Assembly: GCA_035640035.1 (NCBI GenBank)
Contig: DASQWX010000237.1
Location: 1-17,672, forward strand
Reading direction: 5' to 3'
DNA: 17,672 nucleotides
Origin: 13-2-20CM-68-14 sp035640035
Lineage (GTDB): Bacteria > Actinomycetota > Thermoleophilia > Gaiellales > Gaiellaceae
Shown: positions 11,786-17,672 of the stretch, one piece after another
Position numbering within the stretch: position 1 is the stretch's first letter
Layout: the number at the start of each line of letters is the position of its first letter
Program-made: the position numbers and the translations under genes
The notes under the pieces: model-generated
The model's input: only the letters and a program-made list of their open reading frames with translations
Told to the model about the DNA's origin: nothing
Databases searched by the model: none

Positions 11786-13080
11786 GACGTCTCGGGCTCG
11801 TCACTCTGCTCGCGCTCGCCTTCCCGGCGACTGCCTTCGCCCACGCGAACCTGCAGTCGACGTCGCCGAAGTTCCGGGAGCGCGTCGGACGGGCGCCCGC
11901 GGCGGTCGTGCTCCACTTCGACCAGAGCGTCCAGGCCCAGCCGAACGCGATCGATGTCAAGAACGCGTTCGGCAAGACGCTCTCCGGCACCTCGCGCGCG
12001 ACCGGCCAGGATGTTCGTGTTCCCCTGAAGCGGCTGCCGCGTGGGGCTTACACCGTGCGCTGGCACGTTCTCTCGGAAGACGGCCACGTCGTCTCCGGCG
12101 TCTTCACGTTCGGCGTTCGGGTGAAGGCGCCGCCGCCGACGGAGGCCTATGGCGCCTCGGGCCCGACCAAGGCCGAGCACCTCGTTCGGTGGCTCTATTT
12201 CCTCTCGCTCGCGCTGCTCCTGGGCGGGCTCGGCTTCCGGCTCTTGGTCGCCCGCGGTGAGCTTCCGGTTGCGGCCGAGCGGCGCTTCTACCTGCTCGCC
12301 GGCGCCGGGGTGGTCGGAGCTCTCGAGGTCGGGATCCTCGCCTTTCTCCTCCGCGCCGAGGACGCCTTGCAGCTTCCGTTCGGTCGGCTGCTCTACGGCG
12401 ACCTGTCGTCGATCGCGGGCGGTACGCGATTCGGCGAGGCGTTCATCGCCATGACCCTCGGCTACGCGGTCGTCGCGGCGTTCCTCTTCCTCGCCTGGCT
12501 TACCGACCAGCGCGCCTTCCTCTGGCCCGCGCTCGCGCTCGGCATCGGGTTCGCGTCCGGGCTCTCGCTCTCGGGCCACTCGGCCGTCGACCCCGGGTCG
12601 TCGTGGCGTTCCGAGCTCGCCGACTGGGCGCACCTGTCCGCGGCCGCGCTCTGGATCGGCGGGCTCGTCCAGCTCGCGTTCGTCGTCTGGCCGAAAGCGC
12701 CCGAGTTCCGCCGTGCAGCCTTCCTGCGCTTCTCGCGGTTGGCCTCGGCGCTGATCGCGATCGTCCTCGCTGCGGGCGTCTACCTGAGCATCGTCCGGCT
12801 GCCGCAGCTGAGCGATCTCTGGTCGGCGGGCTATGGACGCGTCCTGCTCGTCAAGCTCGGCCTCGTCTCCCTCGCGCTGACCTGGGGCGCCGTGCACCAC
12901 TTCGTCGCGCGGCCGGCGCTCGAGCGGGGCGGCGGCCCGATTCTCTCGCGCCTGCCTCGCAGCCTCGCCGGCGAGAGCGCCGTGGGGATGGCGATCCTCC
13001 TCGCCGCGGCCGTTCTCGTCGATTCGAAGCCACCACCACGACCGGTCGTGCGGCCGCCCGCCGCCGTGGCTCAGAAATAG
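11782..13080 (+). CDS. CopC-CopD fusion, copper-binding and membrane copper protein
   Basis: This 432-residue protein joins a CopC copper-binding domain to a CopD membrane domain. Residues 1-20 are a signal peptide ending AFA, so the mature chain would begin with His21, the residue that binds Cu(II) through its amino end in CopC. The second part of the copper site is SEDGHVVSGVFTFGV, with Asp100 and His102. After a short Pro-rich linker, residues 134-418 hold about eight hydrophobic helices, with CopD features such as SGHSAVDP and WAHLSAAALWIGGL. Fused CopC-CopD (YcnJ-like) proteins take copper across the membrane or handle it outside. The ATG 11782 overlaps the preceding membrane gene as ATGA. 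The tail is Pro-rich (KPPPRPVVRPPAAVAQK). The direction of copper transport cannot be read from sequence. Confidence 0.9.
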   Translation: MRRLGLVTLLALAFPATAFAHANLQSTSPKFRERVGRAPAAVVLHFDQSVQAQPNAIDVKNAFGKTLSGTSRATGQDVRVPLKRLPRGAYTVRWHVLSEDGHVVSGVFTFGVRVKAPPPTEAYGASGPTKAEHLVRWLYFLSLALLLGGLGFRLLVARGELPVAAERRFYLLAGAGVVGALEVGILAFLLRAEDALQLPFGRLLYGDLSSIAGGTRFGEAFIAMTLGYAVVAAFLFLAWLTDQRAFLWPALALGIGFASGLSLSGHSAVDPGSSWRSELADWAHLSAAALWIGGLVQLAFVVWPKAPEFRRAAFLRFSRLASALIAIVLAAGVYLSIVRLPQLSDLWSAGYGRVLLVKLGLVSLALTWGAVHHFVARPALERGGGPILSRLPRSLAGESAVGMAILLAAAVLVDSKPPPRPVVRPPAAVAQK

Positions 13081-13089
13081 ACTCGGTCC

Positions 13090-14259
13090 GTGCAGCCGCT
13101 CGAGAGCTACCGCGAACGTTTTCCGATCCTCGAGCACACGACCTACCTGATCAACCACTCGCTCGGCGCGATGCCGGCGGCGGCCGAAGATCGCCTGCTC
13201 CGGTACGCGCGCGAATGGCGTGAGCGAGGCGTGCGGGCCTGGGAGGAGGGTTGGTGGGAGAGCCCGATGAGCGTCGGCGATCGGCTCGGCCGGATCGTCG
13301 GAGCTCCGCCCGGGACGATCGTCATGCACCAGAACGTCGCCGTCGCCCAGGCGGTCGTGCTCTCCTGCTTCGAATTCGAGCGGCCGCGAAACCGGATCGT
13401 CTACGGCGAGGGCGAGTTCCCGTCGGTGCGCTACATCTACCAGGCGCAGCGGCGCCGAGGGGCGGAGCTGGAGATCGTCGAGAACGACGAGGCGGTGATC
13501 GCCGCCATCGACGAGCGGACGCTCCTCGTGCCGAGCAGCCACGTTCTCTCCATGACGAGCGAGATCCAGGACGTCGGGCGGATCGTCCGGCGGGCGCACG
13601 AGGCAGGCGCGCTGGTCGTGCTCGACGCGTACCACTCCGCCGGCACGGTCCCGCTCGACCTGACCGCCCTCGACGTCGACTTCGCGGTCGGGGGAAGCGT
13701 CAAGTGGCTGTGCGGCGGGCCCGGAGCCGGCTGGCTCTACGTCCGACCCGACCTGGCGGAGCGGCTCGAGCCGACGTTCACCGGCTGGCAGGCGCACGCG
13801 CGCCCGTTCGCGTTCGAGCCCGAGCAGGACTATGCCGCCGGTGCCGCCCGGTTTCTCACCGGGACTCCGAACGTGCCTGCTCTCTACGCGGCCACGGCCG
13901 GGTACGAGGCCATCGAGGAGGTCGGGGTCGAGCGAATCCGTAAGCACTCGAAGCGCCAGACCGCCTTGCTCGTCGAGCTGCTCGACGGCGCTGGGCTCGA
14001 GGTCGTCAGCCCTCGGGACCCCGGTCGCCGCGGAGGGGCAGTGGTTGTCCGCACGCCGGCGGCGGAGGCCGTCCACCGGGAGCTCGATGCGCGCAACGTG
14101 GTCTGCGACTACCGCCCCGAAGTCGGGCTCCGTCTCGGCCCGCACTTCTTCAACACCGACGACGAGCTCCGGTTCGCGGTGGAGCAGATCGCCGAGATCG
14201 TCGAGAGCGGCGCGTACGAGCGGCACCTCGACAGCGCGCCCATCGAAGCCAGCTCGTGA
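13090..14259 (+). CDS. Kynureninase-like PLP enzyme (aminotransferase class V fold)
   Basis: This 389-residue PLP enzyme looks most like kynureninase within the class V aminotransferase fold. Marks are INHSLGAMP (21-29, like NSLG of kynureninase), GEGEFPSVRYIY (106-117), the PLP-ring Asp179 in VVLDAYHSAGTVPLDL, the Schiff-base lysine Lys205 in GGSVKWLCGGPGAGWLYV, and GTPNVPALYAATAGYEAI. Kynureninase cleaves kynurenine to anthranilate and alanine, but related enzymes act as desulfurases or aminotransferases, so the substrate is open. No tryptophan-degradation genes are nearby. GTG 13090 is used because the conserved N-terminus follows at once; it has no clear Shine-Dalgarno. It begins 9 bases after copCD and is probably in that transcript. 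Naming it kynU would go beyond the evidence. Confidence 0.8.
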   Translation: MQPLESYRERFPILEHTTYLINHSLGAMPAAAEDRLLRYAREWRERGVRAWEEGWWESPMSVGDRLGRIVGAPPGTIVMHQNVAVAQAVVLSCFEFERPRNRIVYGEGEFPSVRYIYQAQRRRGAELEIVENDEAVIAAIDERTLLVPSSHVLSMTSEIQDVGRIVRRAHEAGALVVLDAYHSAGTVPLDLTALDVDFAVGGSVKWLCGGPGAGWLYVRPDLAERLEPTFTGWQAHARPFAFEPEQDYAAGAARFLTGTPNVPALYAATAGYEAIEEVGVERIRKHSKRQTALLVELLDGAGLEVVSPRDPGRRGGAVVVRTPAAEAVHRELDARNVVCDYRPEVGLRLGPHFFNTDDELRFAVEQIAEIVESGAYERHLDSAPIEASS

Positions 14260-14307
14260 CCGTGGTGCAGTTCGTTCGGGTCTGGCACCAACGAACTGGC
14301 AGCACGG
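14260..14307 (+). terminator. Hairpin after the kynureninase-like gene
   Basis: CAGTTCGTT (14268-14276) pairs perfectly with AACGAACTG (14290-14298), and an outer CCGTG (14260-14264) can pair with CACGG (14303-14307) across a small internal loop. It begins right after the stop codon at 14257-14259. No U-run follows. It is the likely end of the membrane/copper/PLP transcript. Confidence 0.5.
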
Positions 14308-14324
14308 CCACGGCCTTCGCAACG

Positions 14325-14337
14325 TTTGTGTGACAAA
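14325..14337. promoter_or_regulatory. Small palindrome TTTGT-GTG-ACAAA, possible operator
   Basis: TTTGT (14325-14329) and ACAAA (14333-14337) are perfect inverted repeats around GTG in the gap before the peroxiredoxin gene, about 225 bases before its ATG. It has the size of a small transcription-factor site but matches no operator I can name with confidence. The rest of 14338-14545 shows no gene. A weak TTCGCC (14497-14502), 17-base, TAGGCT (14520-14525) promoter is possible nearer the gene. Confidence 0.25.
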
Positions 14338-14562
14338 TCGGTGCCGCGGCTGCGCGCTGCCCTGAATCGCGCAACGGTCGGAGGGACAATCCCGCGGGGG
14401 CCCTGCGCGCGAAGACGTGTCCGCGGCGCCACGGTCTCGCGCGGTCCACGAACCCGCCGCTCGACCCGGCCGGCCAGCTCGCAGTCCCCGCTCGATTTCG
14501 CCACACGGCCTTCAATGACTAGGCTTGCCGAAACCTTTGGCGTCAAGAGGGAGGACGGAACG

Positions 14563-15234
14563 ATGGCGTTGCAAATCGGCGACACGGCACCTGATTTCGA
14601 GGCGGACACGACCGAGGGACGGATCCGCTTCCACGACTGGATTGGCGACTCCTGGGCGGTGCTGTTCTCGCATCCGAAGGACTTCACCCCGGTCTGCACG
14701 ACAGAGCTCGGCTACATGGCGAAGATCAAGCCCGAGTTCGACCGCAGGGGCGTGAAGATCATCGGCCTTTCGGTCGACTCAGAGAGCGACCACGAGGCGT
14801 GGGCGCGGGACATCGAGGACACGCAGGGCGCGGCCCCGAACTACCCCCTCATCGCCGACCCTCTCCTCACGGTCGCAAAGCTCTACGGGATGCTTGCCGC
14901 TGAGACCTCGGGCGATGCGAAGGAGCGCACGCCTGCGGACAACCAGACCGTGCGGAACGTCTTTGTCGTCGGCCCGGACAAGAAGCTCAAGCTGATCCTC
15001 GTCTATCCGATGACGACCGGGCGCAACTTCGACGAGGTCCTGCGCGTGATCGACTCGCTGCAGCTGACGGCGAAGCACAAGGTGGCGACGCCGGTGAACT
15101 GGCAGCAGGGGGATGACGTGATCATCGCCGGCTCGGTCTCGGACGACGAGGCGAGGGAGACCTATCCGGAGGGGTGGCAGTCGCCGCGGCCGTACATCCG
15201 GATCGTCCCGCAGCCTGCGGAAAGCGTGCGCTAA
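14563..15234 (+). CDS. 1-Cys peroxiredoxin (Prx6 type)
   Basis: The 223-residue enzyme reduces hydrogen peroxide and organic hydroperoxides in the cytoplasm. The peroxidatic motif HPKDFTPVCTTELG (37-50) supplies Pro38, Thr42 and Cys45 of the PxxxTxxC active site. No other cysteine occurs in the chain, so it is a 1-Cys enzyme needing an outside reductant. The long C-terminal arm (about 165-223), with VATPVNWQQGDDVIIAG and PYIRIVPQP, is typical of the Prx6 subfamily. The start ATG 14563 has GAGGGAGGA seven bases upstream, a strong site; the frame is open further upstream but without family sequence. Its stop TAA interlocks with the stop of the opposite aminopeptidase gene. No OxyR- or FUR-type site was clear upstream. 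Confidence 0.95.
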   Translation: MALQIGDTAPDFEADTTEGRIRFHDWIGDSWAVLFSHPKDFTPVCTTELGYMAKIKPEFDRRGVKIIGLSVDSESDHEAWARDIEDTQGAAPNYPLIADPLLTVAKLYGMLAAETSGDAKERTPADNQTVRNVFVVGPDKKLKLILVYPMTTGRNFDEVLRVIDSLQLTAKHKVATPVNWQQGDDVIIAGSVSDDEARETYPEGWQSPRPYIRIVPQPAESVR

Positions 15235-16442
15235 GCGAGCACCCAGGCATCGTTCTCGATCACGGGAACCTCCGCGCCGCGGGACTCGACGCCGTAGACG
15301 TTCACCTCGGGCGCGCCGATCATCGCGTCCTGGTGCACGTCTGAGAGGTTGAAGCCGAGCTCCTGCCGCGCCGCGTTGTCGGACGGGAGCTCCGCCACGG
15401 TCACGTCGTAGGCGCGCCCCCATGCGATGTGCGACGCCGCGTTCTCGTCGAGCAGGACGTCGCCGAAGACGAGCCCGCTGCGGCCGACCGGGGAGGACCC
15501 GTCGACGAGCGCGACTTCGCCGAGGCGCGAAGCACCCTCGTCGAACGACATCTGCTCGCGCGCCGCGCCGCCGTTGGCGTCCGCGTCGACCTCGACGGCG
15601 CGCCCGCCTTCGAACCGGACCCGAAGACCTTCGACGAGAGCGCCGCCCGCGAGCAGGACAGGCCGAGTCATCCTGACCGTTCCTTCGACCCGGGCGCGGT
15701 CCGGGGTCGTGAACACCTCCTCGGTCGGAATGTTGACGATCGGCGTGGCGCCGTTGTTCGTCTGAAAGTCCGCTGCCAGCCAGCGGTGGCCCTGAATGAG
15801 CCCGACCTCGAGCTCGGTGCCGGGGCCTCGGAACCGGATTGCGTCGAACTCTCGCTCGTTCAGCCGGCGCGCGCGGTCGCGGAGCATCTCCGCATGGCTG
15901 CGCCACGCCTCGGTCGGATCCTCCGAATCGAGGCGAAGGATCGGAGCCAGCGTCGCCCAGAGGCGATCGACATCGGGCTCGCCAAAGAGGCGTTCGGCCC
16001 AGCCTGCGTTCGGCCCGGGGATGCACGTCCAGTTGACCTCGCCGCTTGCGATCAGCTCGTGGATCTCAGGAATGAACGGCATCAGGTCTCGCCCGAGTCG
16101 AGCGGGGTCGACGCCGTCGAAGACCGCCGGATTCGGGTCGCCGAAGATCGAGATCGCCGCGCCGCGCCGATCGATCGCCTCCGTGACATTGCGCCGGAAC
16201 CAGTCCGGGACGAAGTCGAGCGAGTCCTCAGGGGCGTGACGGATGCGCGAGGCCTTCGCGGCTCCGTCCCAGTAGAGGACACTTACGTAGCGCGCGCCGG
16301 CGGCGTACGCCGCCTCCGTGACGGCCCGTGCGACGTCGGCCTGGGCCGGATCCCACGCAGTCACGAAGACGTGCTGGCCCGGCTGGACGTCGGCGCCGGC
16401 GCGGACGGCAAGGTCGGCGAGCCTCGTCAAGTAGTCGGGCAT
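15231..16442 (-). CDS. M29 family metallo-aminopeptidase
   Basis: This 403-residue enzyme belongs to the M29 (AmpS/aminopeptidase T) family, which removes N-terminal amino acids from peptides with a two-metal centre in the cytoplasm. The expected ligands are visible: Glu242 in NIPTEEVFTTPD (237-248), Glu309 in RLGEVALVD, His338 in DENAASHIAWG, and His370 and Asp372 in SDVHQDAMIG. Length is normal for the family. The start ATG (complement of 16440-16442) follows the DUF72 stop by ten bases, so the two genes probably form one leftward transcript. AGG in the 16443-16452 gap is only a weak ribosome binding site. The stop TAG overlaps the TAA of the convergent peroxiredoxin gene. Confidence 0.94.
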   Translation of the reverse strand: MPDYLTRLADLAVRAGADVQPGQHVFVTAWDPAQADVARAVTEAAYAAGARYVSVLYWDGAAKASRIRHAPEDSLDFVPDWFRRNVTEAIDRRGAAISIFGDPNPAVFDGVDPARLGRDLMPFIPEIHELIASGEVNWTCIPGPNAGWAERLFGEPDVDRLWATLAPILRLDSEDPTEAWRSHAEMLRDRARRLNEREFDAIRFRGPGTELEVGLIQGHRWLAADFQTNNGATPIVNIPTEEVFTTPDRARVEGTVRMTRPVLLAGGALVEGLRVRFEGGRAVEVDADANGGAAREQMSFDEGASRLGEVALVDGSSPVGRSGLVFGDVLLDENAASHIAWGRAYDVTVAELPSDNAARQELGFNLSDVHQDAMIGAPEVNVYGVESRGAEVPVIENDAWVLA

Positions 16443-16452
16443 CGACTGGAAC

Positions 16453-17118
16453 CTATTGCAGGAGCTCGAGCAGGCGCGTCGCGTACTGCGGCGCCGTCGG
16501 CTCGTCCTCGTGCTTGAAGTAGCAGTAGACCCGCATGCCGCCGGCGAGCAGCGGGCGGAAGCGGTCGGCCCACGCGCCGAGTGCCTCGTCGTCGTAAGGC
16601 GGCTCGCGCAGCCGGAAGTAGCGGAAGGGGGCGTCGCCGTCGAACGAGTTGATGCGGAGCGGGACCTCGGCGCCGTCCCACGACTCGTGGCGGAACTCGA
16701 ACGCGTACTCGAGCTCCGGGTCGAGCGAGTCCAGCAGCAGCCGGAGCAGCCCGTCGTCGCGAGCGCGCGTCTCCGGGAACTGAACCAGGATCGGCCCGAG
16801 GCGCTCGCCGAGGAGCCGCACCCGCTCGCAGAACGTCTGGATCAAGTCGAGCCTGCCGGAGTGCGTGATCCGCCCGGTCATCTTGACGGCGAACCGGAAC
16901 GCCGCCGGCGTCTGCTCCGCCCAGGCGCGGAACTGCTCCTCGGCGGGAAGCTGGTAGAAGCTCGTGTTGAGCTCGACCGACGGGAGGCGCGCCGCAAAGA
17001 ACTCGAGGAACTCCGACGGCTTCGCCTTTTCCGGGTAGAAGCCGCCCTTCCAGGATGAGTATCCGAAGCCGGAGGTGCCGACATACGCCCCGGTTAGACT
17101 CGCCGGCGTGGCGACCAT
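16453..17118 (-). CDS. DUF72 family protein (YecE-like)
   Basis: This 221-residue protein belongs to the DUF72 family, TIM-barrel-like proteins whose reaction is not established. Family marks are YVGTSGFGYSSWKGGFYP (12-29), VELNTSFYQLP (48-58), FAVKMTGRITH (about 76-86), LVQFPETRARDD (about 110-121), EFRHESW (about 140-146), YFRLREPPY and the closing VYCYFKHEDEPTAPQYA. The start ATG (complement of 17116-17118) shares a CATG palindrome with the divergent thyX ATG. A GTG complementary to 17140-17142 is in frame, has GAGGA eight bases upstream, and would add eight residues; it cannot be excluded. It leads a two-gene leftward unit with the M29 peptidase. Confidence 0.9.
   Translation of the reverse strand: MVATPASLTGAYVGTSGFGYSSWKGGFYPEKAKPSEFLEFFAARLPSVELNTSFYQLPAEEQFRAWAEQTPAAFRFAVKMTGRITHSGRLDLIQTFCERVRLLGERLGPILVQFPETRARDDGLLRLLLDSLDPELEYAFEFRHESWDGAEVPLRINSFDGDAPFRYFRLREPPYDDEALGAWADRFRPLLAGGMRVYCYFKHEDEPTAPQYATRLLELLQ
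17095..17110 (+). promoter_or_regulatory. Possible -10 element for thyX
   Basis: TAGACT (17095-17100) fits TANNNT and lies seven bases before GTG 17108-17110, which is in frame with and nine bases ahead of the thyX ATG 17117. No good -35 is seen. If real, it would give a leaderless thyX mRNA starting at the GTG. Confidence 0.35.
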
Positions 17119-17672
17119 GGCCGAAGTGATAACCGAGAACACGATCCGCGTCCTCGATCACGGCTTCGTCAGGCTCGACGACGCGATGGCGAGCGACCTC
17201 TCGGTGGTCAACGGCGCCCGCGTCAGCTTCGCCCGCCACAAGGCCGAGATGGACGAGTCGGACGAGGGGCTGATCCGCTTCCTGATGCGAGACCGGCACG
17301 GAACGCCCTTCGAGCACAACGCCTTCCGCTTCCACGTCCGGGCGCCGCTCTTCGTCGCGCGTGAGTGGTTCCGGCATCGCGTCGGGTCGTTCAACGAGTT
17401 CTCGATGCGCTACGCGAAGGCGAGCGACGAGTTCTACGTCCCGGAGCCCGAGGACGTGCGCTCTCAGGTCGGCAAGCCGGGCGCGTATTCGTTCGAGCCG
17501 GTCGAGCCGGAGCTCGCTGAGCACACGCGGGAGGAGCTGCAGGCCGTCTACGACGCCGCGTACTCAACGTACAACCGGCTCGTCGAGCAGGGAGTGGCCC
17601 GCGAGCTGGCACGGCTCGTGATGCCGATGGGCGCCTACACCGAGTTCTACTGGACCGTCAACGCTCGCTCGC
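17117..17672 (+). CDS. thyX: Flavin-dependent thymidylate synthase ThyX, 5' part
   Basis: ThyX makes dTMP from dUMP with methylene-tetrahydrofolate and FAD/NADPH, and replaces ThyA in many bacteria. The visible 185 residues include ARVSFARHK (34-42), GTPFEHNAFRFHVRAPLFVA (62-81) and the diagnostic RHRx7S motif, here RHRVGSFNEFS (Arg86 to Ser96), followed by MRY. Then come VARELARLVMPMGAYTEFYWTVNARS, covering the conserved R...P...YTEFYWTVN region near the C-terminal part. The gene runs off the right edge, so perhaps 20-60 residues are missing. ATG 17117 has no Shine-Dalgarno. GTG 17108 is an in-frame alternative and would fit a leaderless transcript. It is divergent from DUF72 with touching start codons. 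Confidence 0.95.
   Translation, partial: MAEVITENTIRVLDHGFVRLDDAMASDLSVVNGARVSFARHKAEMDESDEGLIRFLMRDRHGTPFEHNAFRFHVRAPLFVAREWFRHRVGSFNEFSMRYAKASDEFYVPEPEDVRSQVGKPGAYSFEPVEPELAEHTREELQAVYDAAYSTYNRLVEQGVARELARLVMPMGAYTEFYWTVNARS

Noticed and set aside
11593..14322. 909-codon open frame on the minus strand opposite copCD and the kynureninase-like gene
   Set aside because: Its translation is Arg/Glu/Asp-rich low-complexity sequence without motifs, and it is antisense to well-supported genes. GC-rich codon bias keeps this frame open.
1..17672. tRNA, rRNA, CRISPR, transposase or prophage signatures
   Set aside because: None were seen on either strand. Repeats are limited to local inverted repeats.

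Overview
The window is high-GC DNA with tightly packed genes, 4-nt start/stop overlaps, GTG and TTG starts, and several start codons with no ribosome binding site. These traits, together with an actinobacterial-type Flp pilin, a ThyX thymidylate synthase and a hopanoid cluster, suggest a high-GC Gram-positive (Actinomycetota), possibly of the Thermoleophilia type. The class-level placement is an inference from gene style, not something the sequence proves.

Layout. (1) 1-122, minus strand: the start of a Flp-type pilin gene, running off the left edge. (2) 123-500: a divergent intergenic region with several inverted repeats. (3) 501-1946: a membrane-anchored or exported protein with a long Ala/Pro/Thr linker, a lysozyme-like helical region and a C-terminal M15-like zinc peptidase, followed by a strong hairpin. 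(4) 2076-2426: a DUF192 protein. (5) 2440-9992: a continuous plus-strand operon hpnC-hpnD-hpnE-shc-hpnH-hpnG-ispH-yjbQ-like. The encoded enzymes run from farnesyl diphosphate to squalene (HpnD, HpnC, HpnE), cyclise squalene to hopene (SHC), and add and trim the adenosyl side chain (HpnH, HpnG). IspH supplies C5 units from the MEP pathway. Six of the seven junctions are exact 4-nt overlaps (GTGA, GTGA, CTGA, ATGA, ATGA, GTGA). The squalene-hopene cyclase appears to use a CTG start inside its CTGA overlap, because no ATG, GTG or TTG is available at the conserved N-terminus. (6) 9993-10214: an intergenic region closed by a perfect 13-bp inverted repeat, with inner hairpins including a cUACGg tetraloop stem. 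It looks like a structured RNA or a complex terminator and is followed by a leaderless-type promoter. (7) 10215-13080: four membrane-protein genes, of which three are unrecognised (4-TM, 2-TM and 6-TM) and the last is a CopC-CopD fusion. They suggest a copper-linked membrane system. (8) 13090-14259: a kynureninase-like PLP enzyme only 9 nt behind copCD. (9) 14563-15234: a 1-Cys peroxiredoxin. (10) 15231-17118, minus strand: a DUF72 protein followed by an M29 aminopeptidase. The M29 stop codon overlaps the peroxiredoxin stop codon. (11) 17117-17672: the 5' part of thyX, whose ATG shares a CATG palindrome with the divergent DUF72 start.

The best-supported module is hopanoid/MEP biosynthesis. 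The least explained pieces are the structured intergenic element near 10000-10160, the His-containing membrane cluster leading into CopC-CopD, and the YjbQ-family protein that has lost the family's conserved histidines and sits at the end of the hopanoid operon. I saw no tRNA, rRNA, CRISPR array, transposase or phage gene.
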